DNA from: Sinonovacula constricta
Taxonomy: Eukaryota > Mollusca > Bivalvia > Cardiida > Solecurtidae
Reading direction: 5' to 3'
DNA: 64,000 nt
Assembly (NCBI GenBank): GCA_007844125.1
Contig: CM017558.1
Location: forward strand, 46,882,164-46,946,163
Part shown: piece by piece, positions 1 through 13,286 of the stretch
Position numbering within the stretch: the stretch's first letter is position 1
How the letters are laid out: each line of letters begins with the position of its first letter
Made by a program: the position numbers and the translations under genes
Notes under the pieces: generated by a model
Database searches by the model: none
The model's input: the letters and a program-made list of their open reading frames with translations, nothing else
Told to the model about the DNA's origin: nothing

Positions 1-2847
1 AGTTATTGAGCCACAAGGGCCGGGATAATTATCTCAGTTATGTTCGTTCAGCGATATATAGTAAGTAGTAGAGAAGAGCTACCAACGAATGGCTTTTACT
101 TTTTAAATTAATCGTCTTTTATTTGTGCTGGTAATATGTTGTCCTTCCTTTGTTCTCTATAACAACAATTAACACATTATTTGTGTCGTATATTTATAGT
201 TTCGTCTTGGTATATTATGAAGTAAAACTGTTGTTGTTGTTGTTTGAGTAAACACATAGTAATAGTTTTTTATTGGAGTTTGGCGCCAGTTTGATGTCTT
301 ACTTGTAATTGAATGTAATTAAATTAATATGTCTTTATATAACTATTAATCGGCGCCGTTTAGTGGGATTATTTAGTTGTCGCATAGACAAAAGGAACAG
401 GAAGTGCCAGGGTATATATAGGTGGACGCAATGACATCAAAATATTTCAAGCTTACAGAATTGTGAAACTCTAATGTATTGATAACTACTCGTACACCTA
501 CAAAACCTTTATCTCCTGTCTGTTGCGTGGATCTTCATATTCCTCTTTTATATTTAATTGTTTTTATTTATTACAACTGATGGGCTTTACGGTCTCAGTA
601 TAAATTTGTGTTTTATTTAGGTAATAGACTTTTAATTAGAGTGGTAAATTACAAATAACGATCGGTGTAGATGCACAGTAATCTAATCATGAAGACCGTA
701 GAACCATGTGAATTACAAATCATCTTAACAAAAATCGTGTATTATAATTGGATAAATAATGCAAAACCAAATTCGTTTTCCATTCAAACACAATTTACAA
801 ACAGTATCCCGTTATCTGAAATACTGACTAGCCTTTTTTCAAATATAAAAAGAATTCCCCACTGTTCCACAATTTTAACATCGTTTAATAGTTCTTAGCA
901 GGACTACTTTGTTTTGTTTGTTTTTTAAATTGCATCCATATTTTATATTTACATTTAATATTAAATATTTCACATGTTTTTGTTAAACTCGAGTAAATTG
1001 GCCTTTGTATGCTTATATGCAGACTGAGCTAAGCACAGTAATACTGAGTGATCTTGACTTTGTATTGTGTATTTTAGCCTATCATGTTAGAATACAAAAA
1101 TACAATTTGCTAGATATCTATTAAGAGATATCTCGCTCAGTAATACGTGTTGTTGCGTTTAGATGCGCAGAAATCCAATTACGAAGGCCGCAGAGTCGCG
1201 TGATTAATTAAAAACATCTGCACAATTCCTCTCCCTATCCAACCATTTACTACAAACTGGACATTATTGTTTAAATTGGCGTCACTCCTTTATACATTAT
1301 GACCCCATTACTTAGATCCAAGCATTGACGCCATTGTGTTGCTTGTTGTGTGTTATATTACGTATATACGTTTAGAAAATAGCAAGTTTGAAGTTAGAGC
1401 TACTGAAACCTAAACATATTTTAAGCAACACAGTTGGTCCTTTTGTCCGTTCCATTAGAATAAATATAAGTTTTTTTTTCTCTATTTCCGTGCAATGTCT
1501 CGCTTCAGAGATTTCAGACTGGCTTCTGTATACATGCACCTTTGTGTAGTGATCTTTATCATATTTTAAATATATGTTGTAATACTCAAAAGACATTGCC
1601 ATTTGTTCGTGTTATGGATGGGGTAGTGACGGTGGCTGTGGTCTTGATTTTAGTTTGGACGATACTGACGGTGTACTGAGCTGTATTCTTTTTGTAATCT
1701 AGCTATTTTCTCCACGATCAACGGTTCATAGGAAACTCTTAAATAGTCATACTATTTTTTCATGACGGAATAAATTTTAGATAAACATGGCAATTATACT
1801 CAACAGCCAGTTTACAATTACTGGTGGTTATAAAACAGTTGAAGGGAGTTAACTCCAAAAACATTTACAAGTTGGCTCAAACAAGTTAATACCCATTAGG
1901 GAATGTAACACTGTTATACATAATAATGCGCGCAAAATAAACCTTGGTCACAATCAGTTTCATGTTGATCATATCGAGCTGTTTAAAAAGTCATCAAAGC
2001 GAGGTTCGTGGTTCCATGACGCCAGATAAAATACTTCTTAAATACAATACAAACGTCATTTAAAATCAGTCTATCGATAAAAGTGATTCCGACATTTTCT
2101 TATATCAAGTACATATAACAATAATATCTTACCCCTGTTTGTCGGGTGGTGGGACTTGAACACATTTCTACATAAAACCCATACAGTACAGACCGTGATG
2201 ATTTGCACTAAATATTTATCCTCTCTGAATCTTTAAATAAGCCCGATGTTGATTTCTGCTCAAATTGGTATTGGCAGTCAGAGTAGAAAACCTGGTAATG
2301 ATAAAACGTGATCGCGAAAGTGGTCGCATGGTTCTCTTCGTTTGAAAATTGGTATTAGTGCACGTGAGCTTAAATAGGAAATAGATGTTATCAATGACGT
2401 TTCTGGTGTTATGCTTCACTCTCTTATGGTTGTAGACCATCAAGAAACAGAAACAGGTTTCCGCAGGATGTTTTCAGGTAACGATAATTATTTGGCTGAT
2501 AACGGAGATATAACTGTGCCAGCTGCCCAATATCAGTACACATTATCTGTATCTTGAAATTGTACCGTTATAACTCAACTCCCAAACGGATACAATTGAT
2601 TGTTTATTATTTTGTTTAATGGTATACATAGTAATAATACTTTTTCGCATAAACATTTATTTTCCGAAAACACGAGATCATTGTTTCTTTAAGTTCACTT
2701 TCGTAGTCGCTATAAACTGCAGTTTGCGAACAACACACGCCGTGTTAAATCGTGCACCTTAAGTGTTTACAGCAGAATTGGGGGAAAAAATAGAATTTGA
2801 TGTATTAACACATCAAACTTTAGTTTTCAGATGGGGATATTTTGTTC

Positions 2848-2858
<11 letters not shown>

Positions 2859-2879
<21 letters not shown>

Positions 2880-2882
2880 GGG
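2859..2882 (+). repeat. Poly-G tract (24 G)
   Basis: A T-run is followed by 24 consecutive G and then gagg. A C11 run with (AC)n lies 150 bp further on (3037-3075). Both sit in the piece of unit A that unit C lacks. G-quadruplex formation is possible. Confidence 0.95.
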
Positions 2883-3036
2883 AGGAAAATAAAACAAAGT
2901 TGATATTGTTGAGTTTGTATTAGGTTAAAATAATTATTCTCTTCCTTTTCCTGCAAAATTTGGAGCTGAAAACAATTTTGTAAATCGAGGCAAACCATTT
3001 TATCGTCATTGTTTTAATTTAAAATATTTATAACAA

Positions 3037-3044
3037 CCCCCCCC

Positions 3045-3075
<31 letters not shown>
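3037..3075 (+). repeat. C11(AC)n tract
   Basis: Eleven C followed by about 14 AC repeats, within the A-specific segment 2790-3680. Confidence 0.95.
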
Positions 3076-3077
<2 letters not shown>

Positions 3078-5058
3078 CCCCACTTCAGTAGCATTCATTT
3101 ATTGTGTACATATGATACTTTGCTTGTGTTTGTTTCTTTTGAATTTCAGTTCTCTTGCCTATCAGAACCGTGTTTAGTGCTAGAAGGACAGGCTAAGTTT
3201 TCGTCGCGGATCCCTATGTTTCGTCATCCTGAAATCTTTGTAGGACTTTTATATATATCTTGATCATTGTGTGGCGTTATTTATGGGTAATAAAGCATCA
3301 AAATAGTCATCATCAGTTATTTAAGCTTGGTAGTTATTGATAGTTATTGAGTGGGGCTCATCTAGGCACACAGCGAGAATCTACTCAAACAAATCCAAAG
3401 TTAGCAACTTTGTGAAAAGTATTTCTTACTTCATAGTATATGTATATTAAGTATTGTTGTGTATTTTCGTGTATGTTTATAAAAAATGTATATCGATCTA
3501 GTCGATAATGGAAGCCGTGGACAAGTTCTGCCAATAAATAGTTAACTTTATTTTGTCTTGTATTCTTTATGAACAAGCATATGTGGCGGTAGACCTTAGT
3601 ATGCAGGAGTTACTTACTTATGTATGCTTTTTGCTGAAGCAGATGCTTGTCATTTTCTATATCCCCTATATGATAACTAACACACAAACCTTTTTAGCAT
3701 ATTGTTAATAAACTTAAAATTATTTACTACAACAATTCGGTAACATAAAACTCATGGTGATATGGTACTACAATCATAATGTATCATTATGTAAAGTTTT
3801 CGACTTAACTAGTAATAATGTGAACATATCAAATCTTTACAATAAATGCAGTGTGTGTGTGTGTGTGGAGGTGTAGGGAGGGGGTAGGGGCGGATTCAGA
3901 AAGAAATGACATGCATGTAAACAATACAAGTGACGCTTTATTACCCCCTTTTATCACCTATTACCTTTAGTTTGAAATCCTTTCAATTAAACTTATCTGG
4001 AGAAGGCATTTCGAAACTAGGATTTTTTCAAAAATAATTAATACAATATTTGATCTTTAAATAATAATTCTGAATATGGATTGACTTTGTGTGTTCTTAG
4101 AGATTATTTCCTATTCAAGTTACAACAATTGCCCTTTCAGTATGGTCTGAATCAGAGCTCAATAACAATTGTGTGAGTAACGTTGATAGTAAGGAACATA
4201 TGTATTTAAAGTACTTCTCGATGACACATAAACAGACGTGCAAAGAATATTTAGGTGAATACCCTATAAATCTTTACCATTGTCACGTTTACCTGAAACA
4301 ATAACTCGCGAGTGGATACAAGATTAAGTCTCAGTATTTCTTTATAAGGTTCGTTGTATTAAAGGAGACATCTGCTTTGTTTCTTGTCATAAGAACGGTA
4401 AGTATAAATATTACTTAACTATTTTAATTGGTAGTTTGTTTATTCTAACTCTAACAAGAGCTAACTATATACTCTAATATAATCTGTGTAGACTTTTTTT
4501 TCTAGGGAATGTCTGCTTTCATTAATTTGTAGACAACACATGATATGTTTCCTATAAATGCATTTGTTACAGGTTACATACCTTTTACATAGCAAATTAC
4601 CGTCAAGATGCTAGATTCTAAAATAAGGTTAAATGCATTCAATCAGAACCAACTATAATCGGTGCAGTGCTGCAGACTATGTCAGTCTTTGTATCGCACA
4701 AATTTCTCTCCAAAGACTTGACATGGGTAGACAATAAAGGTGCCCTATAACTATGGTTTTCTCAGTTCCAGCACCATTGATGATGTGGTCTAACCAACAC
4801 GTCAGTCCAGTTGTGTATTAATGTAATCACAAGGCCATAATCGAATATGTAAATAAATACATTGACATTACTTTCGCTTTTTTCATCTTTCAGCAATAAT
4901 GCTTTATATTATTATTTACCTTTGAAAATACTTAGTTTTACATTACTTTTAGACACGTGATTTAATTTATTTTAAACGCTTCATCTATTTTGACATATTA
5001 AAACCAAAACACGGTGTATCAAATACGGTATGTTAACGATGCGTTGACAAAAGCAAAT

Positions 5059-5097
5059 GGTGGGTCGATAAACCCAATAAACAAACAAACAAACAAA
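5059..5097 (+). mobile_element. 39-bp 5'-truncated SINE tail with target duplication
   Basis: The insert starts ggtgggtcgataaaccc and ends in (caaa)n, the same 3' end as the SINE at 58870-59153. It is flanked by an exact 11-bp duplication, caaaagcaaat, at 5048-5058 and 5098-5108. Unit C at about 47349 has the single-copy empty site (gacaaaagcaaac). Confidence 0.8.
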
Positions 5098-5489
5098 CAA
5101 AAGCAAATTTATTTCAACCCTTTAAAACCCGTTAAATGGGCTGTATTAAGATAATAAGAAGCATAAACACATAGTTATTTTCGGGGAAACAACTTTTATA
5201 TATAATATGAGATCCAGATTAATCTGGATTTTTTCTCATTATGAGGAAGACCGAATGTCAAAAGCGCTCGGGAAAATGTTTTAAATACGATAATGGAATA
5301 TGATACAATGTATATGCTCTCCTGATAGATTGTCCATTTAAAACATATAATTGCTAAATATAAACATTTGATATGCATGTGTGTAGCAACGCCAACAGTT
5401 GCCATCATATGCAAATGTATCATTAGGTGGGCTTATTTGTTGAGTTGTTGAGTACCACACCGTCGGTGTTGAGTTGAGTTGAGTAGTTT

Positions 5490-5690
5490 ACTCCGTTGCT
5501 GAGTAAAGACAGACATCCGGCCCGGTCACCGTACATTATTACTAAAGTAAACAAAGTCAACCAACGAATTGGAATGATATTGTTAGTGGATCATTTGCTT
5601 ATTTCTTGTGACAATGGGCGGTCTGTATCGTATTTCAGGCAGAAGCAACTCATTATCATAAAGGTAGCATATTTACCAATTCTTCTAGGT
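5490..5690 (+). pseudogene. Possible retrotransposon integrase C-terminal remnant (unit A)
   Basis: The short ORF at 5496-5714 contains SKDRHPARSPYIITKVNKVN, which resembles the end of LTR-retrotransposon integrases (a basic Asp-Arg-His stretch, then a YIVTKV-like strand). Unit C carries the same block at 47735 onward with the same reading frame at the start, after which the two frames diverge. No gag, protease or other pol sequence is adjacent. The assignment rests on a short motif. Confidence 0.3.
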
Positions 5691-5887
5691 GCATTCACTG
5701 GAACGAGTGTTTAATAGTATTTGTGCAATTGTGCATACATGTACAACTGTAGAGACTTGTTTTGTTTTTTAGTTCCACTTTGTCTCCAATGCTATTTTTA
5801 AGAAGGAATACAACTTTTATTTTGAAATTACTGTTTTTTTGTCACATTTTAATTGGACTGTGATATTGAAGTTATACTGTAGGTGTA

Positions 5888-6970
5888 ATTGTAGTTTGTG
5901 AGATGGTATAAGTAATTGTAGTTTGTGGGTTGGTATTGGTAACGACAGCGGTTGAGGTAGTGGTAGCGATTATCGGTGTGGAAATTGTAATTGTAGTTTG
6001 TGAGATGGCATTGGTAAATGTCGTTTGTGAGATGGATTTGGTAACGATAGCGGTTGAGGTAGTGGTAGTGATTATCGGTGTAGTAGTTGTAATTGTAGTT
6101 TGTGGGTTGGTATTTGTAACGATTGCGGTTGAGGTAGTGATAGTGATTATCGTTGTAGTAGTTGTAATTGTAGTTTGTGGGGTGGTATTTGTAACGATAG
6201 GCGTTGAGGTAATGTTAGTGATTAACGGTGTGGTAGTTGTAACTATAGTTTGTGGGTTGGTATTGGTAATTGTCGTTTGTGAGTTGCTACTGGTAATTGA
6301 AGTTTGTCAGATAGTATTGGTAATTGTAGTTTGTAAGATGGTATTGGTAATTGAAGATTGTGAGATGGCATTGGTAATTGAAGTTTGTTGGTTGGTATTG
6401 GTAACGATAGCGGTTGCAAAAGTGGTAAGGATTATCTGTGCGGTAGTTGTCATTGTAGTTTGTATTGGTAATTGTAGTTTGTGGGTTTGTATTGGTAATT
6501 GTAGTTTGTGGGTTTGTATTGGTAACGATAGCGGTAGAGGTAGTGATACTTATTATCAATGCGGTAGTTGTAATTTTAGTTTGTGAGATGGTATTGGTTA
6601 TTGTAGTTTGTGAGTTGGTATTGGTAATTGTAGTTTGTGAGGTATTGATAGTTATTATCGGTGCGGTAGATGTAATTGTAGTTTGTGAGATAGTATTGGT
6701 AATTGTAGTTTGTGAGATAGTATTGGTAATTGTAGTTTGTGACATAGTATTGGTAATTGTAGTTAGTGAGATAGTATTGTTTGTGAGTTGGTATTTGTGA
6801 TGATAGCAGTTGAGGTTGTGTTGGGGATTTTCGGTGTTGTAGTTGTAATTGTAGTTTGTGGGTTGGTTTTGATTCCGATAGCGATTGAGGTTGTGGTAGT
6901 GATTATCGGTGCGGTAGTTGTAATTGTTGTTTGTATCACGGTTGTGGGTTTGGTTGAAGGGTGTCAGGAA
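5888..6970. repeat. GT-rich minisatellite, unit A
   Basis: Two alternating modules make up the array: a 27-bp module close to gtaattgtagtttgtgagat plus ggtattg, and a roughly 45-bp module containing acgatagcggttgaggtagt, then a gattatcggtgcggtagttg stretch. The plus strand reads as Val/Ile-rich peptide and the minus strand as Thr/Asn/Gln-rich peptide. The longest minus-strand ORF (6287-7033) changes repeat frame near its middle, so the coding frame is not kept throughout. Confidence 0.9.
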
Positions 6971-6971
6971 T

Positions 6972-7593
6972 GATCTGTAAACAATATATATAATTATTAT
7001 ATATATTTCGGTGTTCAGATGTTTAGATATCATCGTCTGTCAGAAGAATGACAAGACAATATGTACAATATATTAATAATGAAACATAAGCAAATTTGTA
7101 AACATGAATATAGAATTACAATATGGTGGCGAATGTGGTTTTGATCTACATAAGATGTAAAGATGAACAATGTTATTTATTAGAATTTCTAACAAGTATT
7201 CAATAATAAAACAATATACTTCAATTACACATAAGTTATGCTTTATAATGAAATAATAATAATATAAAATGACTTAGTACGTGTAAACAATAAATATAAT
7301 TATAATATATATATTTCGGCGTTCAGATGTTTAGATGTCAACGGCTGTCAGAAGAATGACAGGCCGGTGTTCAAAACGAGTAAACAATTTAATCTCTCTG
7401 TACTGATTGGCTGAAACAGACGAGGGCGGGAAAGGCCGTGCACTGATTTTTCGTGTATGTACTATAAAACGGACTGAAGAAGCACTACACTAAATCAGAA
7501 ACAATTATATAAACGTCTAACTACAATTGAACTAATTATTAAATGGAAATATATGGTTTATTAAAATATGATTATGCGGTCATGACATTTGCT
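6972..7593. repeat. Block with ~90-bp direct repeats interrupting the minisatellite
   Basis: Sequences at about 6977-7070 and 7275-7365 share tgtaaacaatatatataatt, then tttcggtgttcagatgtttagat and tgtcagaagaatgaca (with a few changes). They are spaced about 300 bp apart. A TATA-like ATAAAA at about 7462 follows a GC-richer stretch. Minisatellite sequence stands on both sides, so this looks like an insertion bounded by, or containing, direct repeats. The element type was not recognised. Confidence 0.5.
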
Positions 7594-7842
7594 AGATAGT
7601 ATTGGTAATTGTAGTTTGTGAGTTGGTATTGGTAACGATAGCAGTTGAGGCTGTGGTCAGGATTATCGGTGCGTTAAGTGTAATTTTAAATTGTGAGATG
7701 GTAGTTGTAATTGTAGTTTGGAAGTTGGTATTGGTAAAGATAGCGGTTGAGGTAGTGGTAGTGATTATCAGTGTGGTAGTTGTAATTGTAGTTTGTGGGT
7801 TATTATTGGTAACGATAGTCGTTGAGGTAGTGGTAGTGATTA
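7594..7842. repeat. GT-rich minisatellite, second block of unit A
   Basis: The same modules as at 5888-6970 resume after the interruption and end where the LINE begins (gattatata, then tcacgtgatg). Confidence 0.85.
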
Positions 7843-7948
7843 TATATCACGTGATGTATGGAGGGTAGTGCATTGATTGATTTCTCTCCGGAATAAATTG
7901 ACAATATTGAGGTAAATAATTAATATTTGTTTAAATGAATGGTCACAA

Positions 7949-9113
7949 TTGGAACATAAAACAACAAGATTAATGTCTGGCTCACAGAAAGAACAAACCA
8001 AGAGACCTGCTAAGAAAACCAAAACTGAGAAGCGAAAGGCCAGCCAGTCGCTATCGCTATCAGCGGGTAGCCATATTGGCAACAACGACGACACGAGCTC
8101 GTGCAACCCATGTCGTTTAACCAATGTCCCCGGTGCTTACATTGTAGACGGGATAACCACAGATTTCGTGAATAATTCACAATCATACGTCACTAGCGTA
8201 ATGAACCCACAACAGAATCACTCGCCAGTAATCATTATGCAACAGCCATATAACTTTGCTTACCAGTCTCATTCACCTGCTGTTTTCACGACGTCCACAC
8301 CGTATAGTAGCAATCCACCACCATGGGCTGTCGAAATCATGACTGATATTAAATCTTTGAAAACTGTGATCCCGAAAATAACATACATAGAAAATGAAAT
8401 CAGTTTGATCACAAAAAAGTGACAGACTTTCAAACCAGAATGTCAAATGTAGAAACCAAAATAGATGACGTTGAAACCAGTTGTAGCTTCATAAGCGACG
8501 CATGTGACCAACAGAAAAAAAAAAGAGCAAAACAACATAAATCTAAATTTTTAGAGCTTGAGAAGGAGAGACAACATCTGAAGAATGATCTGAAACATCT
8601 AAATCATGAATCAACGAAACTACAAGATGAAATTCTAGACCTGAAGCGAGATCTATGCGCGACAACCTATTATTTTACGGTGTAAGTGAGATCGACTCAA
8701 ACGAAAATGAAAACTGTGAACTTCGAGTGAAAGACATCCTTAAAAACCAGCTTGGCTTTACCGACACAGACAGCATAGTCATAGACCGCGCCCAAAGAAT
8801 ACCAGCACGAAGGATCCCAAACAAAACTAGACCAATTGTAGTCAAATTCCATAGTTATGGTACTAGAGAAAGAATCCGCACCACAGCAAGTGCACCGAAA
8901 GTGAAAGACGCACTAAAACGAACACAACTTGGGATCGGCATACAGCAACCCCAGGAATATCGTGATGCTATATGTACATTCTATCCATTAATCAAGGAGG
9001 CAGAAGGAAAGGGAGACAGAGCTTACACGATTGGGACCAGACTATACATAAACATGAGACTGACAAAACAGTTTATTAATGGAACCATTGAAGATATCAA
9101 GTATAGTGATTAA
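7949..9113 (+). pseudogene. LINE ORF1 (coiled coil plus RRM-like), frameshifted
   Basis: Three overlapping reading frames read on from each other. 7949-8422 encodes a basic, Ser/Pro-rich N-terminus (possible start at 7973, MSGSQ). 8419-8685 encodes a coiled coil rich in Glu/Lys/Leu heptads. 8655-9113 starts RDNLLFYGVSE, the usual opening of the RNA-binding domain of L1-type ORF1 proteins, and continues with an RAQRIP segment and a basic C-terminal domain. The frame changes sit at an A-run near 8415 and around 8660-8685, typical of decay. The protein would coat element RNA and act as a nucleic-acid chaperone. Confidence 0.75.
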
Positions 9114-9140
9114 GATTGCCAGGAGAACTGTGATGTCAAA

Positions 9141-12100
9141 ATATTATCCTGGAACGTGAATGGCTTAGCCAGAAAAATTACGATTTAGACTTTATTGATT
9201 TACTAATCGAAAACGAAATTGTCATTTTATATGAAACTTGGCTATCAAAACATACACATGTAAATTTAGAAATCCCATGATATCTTAGTGAGCATATATT
9301 AGGCAATAAATCATACAATACCTCAAAGGGCGTCACAGTGGTGGTATTTCTATGTATTATATAGCAAGTTACAAAAAAACACATATCAATTATTGACAAG
9401 TCACAAAAAGGAATTTTGTGGATAAAATTTGACAAATCATGCATTATATTGAATGAAGATCTATATTTAGGCGCAGTATATAGACCACCACTTGGTTCAA
9501 AAGTACAGAACGATGAAGATTTTGATTTTTTCAGTAGAATAGAATCAGACATTGAAAATTACTCCAATATAGGGAAATGTTTTATTATAGGTGATTTGAA
9601 TAGCAGGACAGGAAATCCTGAAGACTATATATTATTCGATAAATATCTTAATGCTGATAACGAAAATCCGAATGAGTACAGGTGTACACCACGAATATCA
9701 AAAGACCACGTGATAGATACACGCGGTAAACGCCTGATTGAGCTATGTCAGTCTACGGGGCTAATTCACCTTTCCGCGAGCCTAAAAATAGAGTTTAAGC
9801 TCCGCCCCCTTGCCCACAAACAACCTGGTTTAAAGTGACAGATCTTACAGATTATCTTACAGATCCGCGAAAACATTTTAATTTGATATCTCCCAAATGC
9901 AAAGAGCTTGTGATGGAGATGTTTAGATGATGATTAAGACATTTTCACCCAATGATGCATTCATGACACAAAATTATGAAAGAAAGTTGTTGCTGGCTAC
10001 AGCAAGATTTAACCTTTCGATGCAGAAATGGACAAGCCTCATCCAATCAACTAAATTAAGATGCAAACAGAGAAGCGATTACAGCAACGTACGATTCCTT
10101 GCAAACCACAAACAACAAACAACCTTGTTGCTATTAAATTGAACCAAAGGCTCAAACAGATTTAAACTGATCGCTTGTCAAAATTGTTGTTTGTGGGACA
10201 ATGTGTAAGTGAGAATCAGCATAACGCAGGTAAAGTGTCAATCAACGCGATGTGATTGGCTAATTCCATGCTATTACACAATGTGTAATATCTTTTTTAG
10301 ATCTCGCGGAAAGGTGAATTATAGGTAACGGTCGACTACACAGTGATCAAGGGGTGGGTGAACTGAATACACATTTCATTCCAAGAACGGATCTAGCGTC
10401 GTTGACTACTTGCTCCTAAAACCAGAAGATATACAATATATAAATGATTTTCAAATAACAGATCCTAATGAATTTTCAGATCATTCTGCTGTGAAAATAC
10501 AATTAAAACGAAACATTATTACAACTAAGGACAAGACACACACACCAAACATCCGAAAACCAGTACAATGGAGTACAGAAAATATAGATAAATTACATAC
10601 ATTTTTTCAATCTAAAGAGCCAACGATTACGACAATGACATCAAGCTTAAAAGACTCAAACTCGAGTATTAATGAAATAGTCGACTCATTTATAACACTA
10701 TTGCAAGAAGGAAAAAAACAATTACAAGAACAATACCTGGTATATCAAAATATTGACCATACTCATAAACGAATTAAGCAAAGATGGTTTAATGAAGATT
10801 GCTACTTCGCACGTAAACGATTCAAAGTAACAAGAAATGCCTTTATGCGAGACAAGACTGATCAAAATAGACAAAATTATATCGATGCCAGAGCAGAATA
10901 CAATCACATAAAAAGAAAAAGCAAATACAGGTTTAAACAAATGGAAAGAGACGAACTAACAGAAATAAGTAAAAACAATCCGAGAACATTCTGGCAAAAA
11001 AAAGTAACAAAGACAAACAAACATTTATCAGACAGTCTCTCTGTGAATGATCTTCTTAAATATTTTAAGTCGCTGTATACAAGTGAGAACCAGGTTAGTA
11101 CAATACCAGATCTTAACGAACAGAACGCAGATGTTCACAATAATTGTCTTGACGCTGAAATATCCAGAGAAGAGATAAAAAAGGCGGTATTCTACCAAAA
11201 TAATAACAAAAGTACAGGTAATGATAATACGGAAGCCGAAATATACAAGCATGGATACAGCCAAATAGAACATCTCTTATATGCATTATATAATAGAATA
11301 TTTAGCAAGGGAGAGTACCCAGTATTGTTCGGAGAAGGGGTTATTGTACCGATGTATAAAAGTGGAAACATTGATGATCCAGTTAATTATAGAAGAATAA
11401 CATTGATAAATATTCTATCGAAGATTTACTCACAAATTCTACTAAATAGATTGACAAAATGGAGCATAGATAACGATTAAATATCTGAAAATCAATTTGG
11501 ATTCCAAAAAAATAAATCCACTATCGACTGTATTTTTATTTTACACGCTATCATAGCCAATACGTTAAGCAGAAAAAAGAAACTATATTGCTGCTTCATT
11601 GATTTTGAAAAATGTTATGACAACATTACCAGAAACCACCTTTATAGTAAGTTACTAAATGAAAACGTTAGTTCAAAGTTTGTTAACACTATAAAATGCA
11701 TGTATAACTCAGTCAAAGCTGCAGTAAGATACAAGGGAAACACATCCGATTTCTTCGAATCAGACATTGGCCTGAAACAAGGTGATCCGAGCTCTAGCCT
11801 GATGTTTCTGTACTACGTTAATGATATAATACATAGTGTCAATCAAAATATTAATGGATTAATAACTATAGAAAATGTTAAGATATTTATGCTTCTATTC
11901 GCAGACGACACGGTGTTGTTTGCAGAAACACCAGCAGCTTTACAATCAATGCTTAACGATATACAACACTATTGTAAAAAATGGAATTTAAAAATTAACA
12001 CAAACAAAAGTAAAACTATGATATTTGAAAAGTGGCGGCATACAGAATACCAATTTACTTATAGTAATAACATACTTGAGACCGTAAAAGCATTAAAATA

Positions 12101-13055
12101 TCTCGGATCATGCTGCATAAGAATGGACACTGGAACAGAACACAGAAACACATCGCACAACACTCACTATATGCCTTGCACAAACTATTTATAGTATATA
12201 ATCAACTAGACCCAGAAACAAAACAACAATGTAAACTATTTGACACACTAGTTGCAACAATCCTTAATTATGGAGCAGAAATACATGGATACGCAAAAGC
12301 TCAAGATATAGAACGCATACATTGTAAATTCATGCTGAAAATACTTCATGTAAGAAAATCCACAAATATAAGTGCTCTATATGGTGAATTTGGAAGGTTC
12401 CCATTAGAAATTCAACGTAAAATTATAGTGATAAAATATTGGAGTAAAATAACAAAGTCTAAAGATAACTCGATCATTAATAAGATATATAAGAAATGAT
12501 GCAAACAATGGGAAAACATACGGAGGATTGAATTGGGCATATCACATAAAAACAATATTAGAAGAGATAGGCCTTACGTATATATGGCAAAATACAGATA
12601 CTATTAATGTACATCAGATAAGAGAAAGAATTTTAGATATATATAGACAAGAATGGACAATGACAATAATTAATTCAAATAGACTAGAATCATATTGTCT
12701 GTATAAGAGAGAGCTTATTACCGAAAGTTACCTTGACAATATAAATGTACCCAAATATAAAATTGCACTAACCAGATTTAGATTATCATCACATGACCTA
12801 ATGATTGAGAAAGGAAGACATGTAAATATGCCAAAATCCAACAGAATGTGCACGCAATGTAACATGAATGTTATCGAAACAGAATATCATTTTCTTCTAG
12901 TCTGCCCCTACTATATAAACTTGCGAAAACAATATTTTTCAACATATTATTGTTACTGGCCAACAAAACAAAAGTTCATAAATCTAATGTCAACCAAATC
13001 GAGAAAGAGAATAATAAGTATAAGCAAATATATATACTACGCTTTGAAAACTTGA
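9141..13055 (+). pseudogene. LINE ORF2: endonuclease, reverse transcriptase, zinc knuckle
   Basis: The endonuclease starts LSWNVNGLA, with ETW (about 9228-9240), GDLNSR (about 9590-9606) and, beyond the inserted transposon, NGRLHSDQG (about 10327) and SDHSAV (about 10479). The reverse transcriptase follows: NYRRITLIN (about 11387), IGLKQGDPSS (about 11767) and the catalytic FADD at 11898-11909. A C-terminal knuckle CTQC-x10-HFLLVC lies at about 12849-12904. Breaks: a frameshift near 9176, stops near 9278 and 9361, the insertion 9767-10316, an in-frame TAA at 11478-11480, and frame changes between about 12105 and 12190 and near 12500. All domains are present, so the element was once complete. 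Confidence 0.85.
9767..10316. mobile_element. 550-bp TIR transposon (MITE-like) nested in the LINE
   Basis: The ends are perfect 14-bp inverted repeats, cacctttccgcgag (9767-9780) and ctcgcggaaaggtg (10303-10316). The flanks are aatt at 9763-9766 and 10317-10320. Removing the element and one aatt restores the endonuclease frame as STGLIIGNGRL, which is what this domain family shows at that place. A subterminal inverted pair (cccacaaacaac near 9814 and ttgtttgtggg near 10187) extends the symmetry. The CAC...GTG ends with a 4-bp duplication recall the Chapaev group of the CMC superfamily; this class is inferred. No transposase was recognised. Confidence 0.85.
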
Positions 13056-13159
13056 GCAGTAATAAATGACACAAGTTAAAATCATGAAATAATTAATTAA
13101 CGCTTTGATATGTATAAACATGTATTTAGCAGAATTATTACCAATTAAGAATGTAGGTG

Positions 13160-13286
<127 letters not shown>

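Noticed and set aside
5930..6973. Long Val/Ile-rich ORFs on the plus strand of the minisatellite (also at 7602-7868 and 48879-49517)
   Set aside because: They are direct translations of the GT-rich repeat with no non-repetitive domain. Repeat units of length divisible by three keep a frame open without selection.
6287..7033. 248-codon minus-strand ORF in the unit A minisatellite
   Set aside because: The start lies outside the array, and the repeat is read first as NYNYRTDNHYHN and later as TITNTISQ, so the frame shifts within the repeat. Kept only as a repeat.
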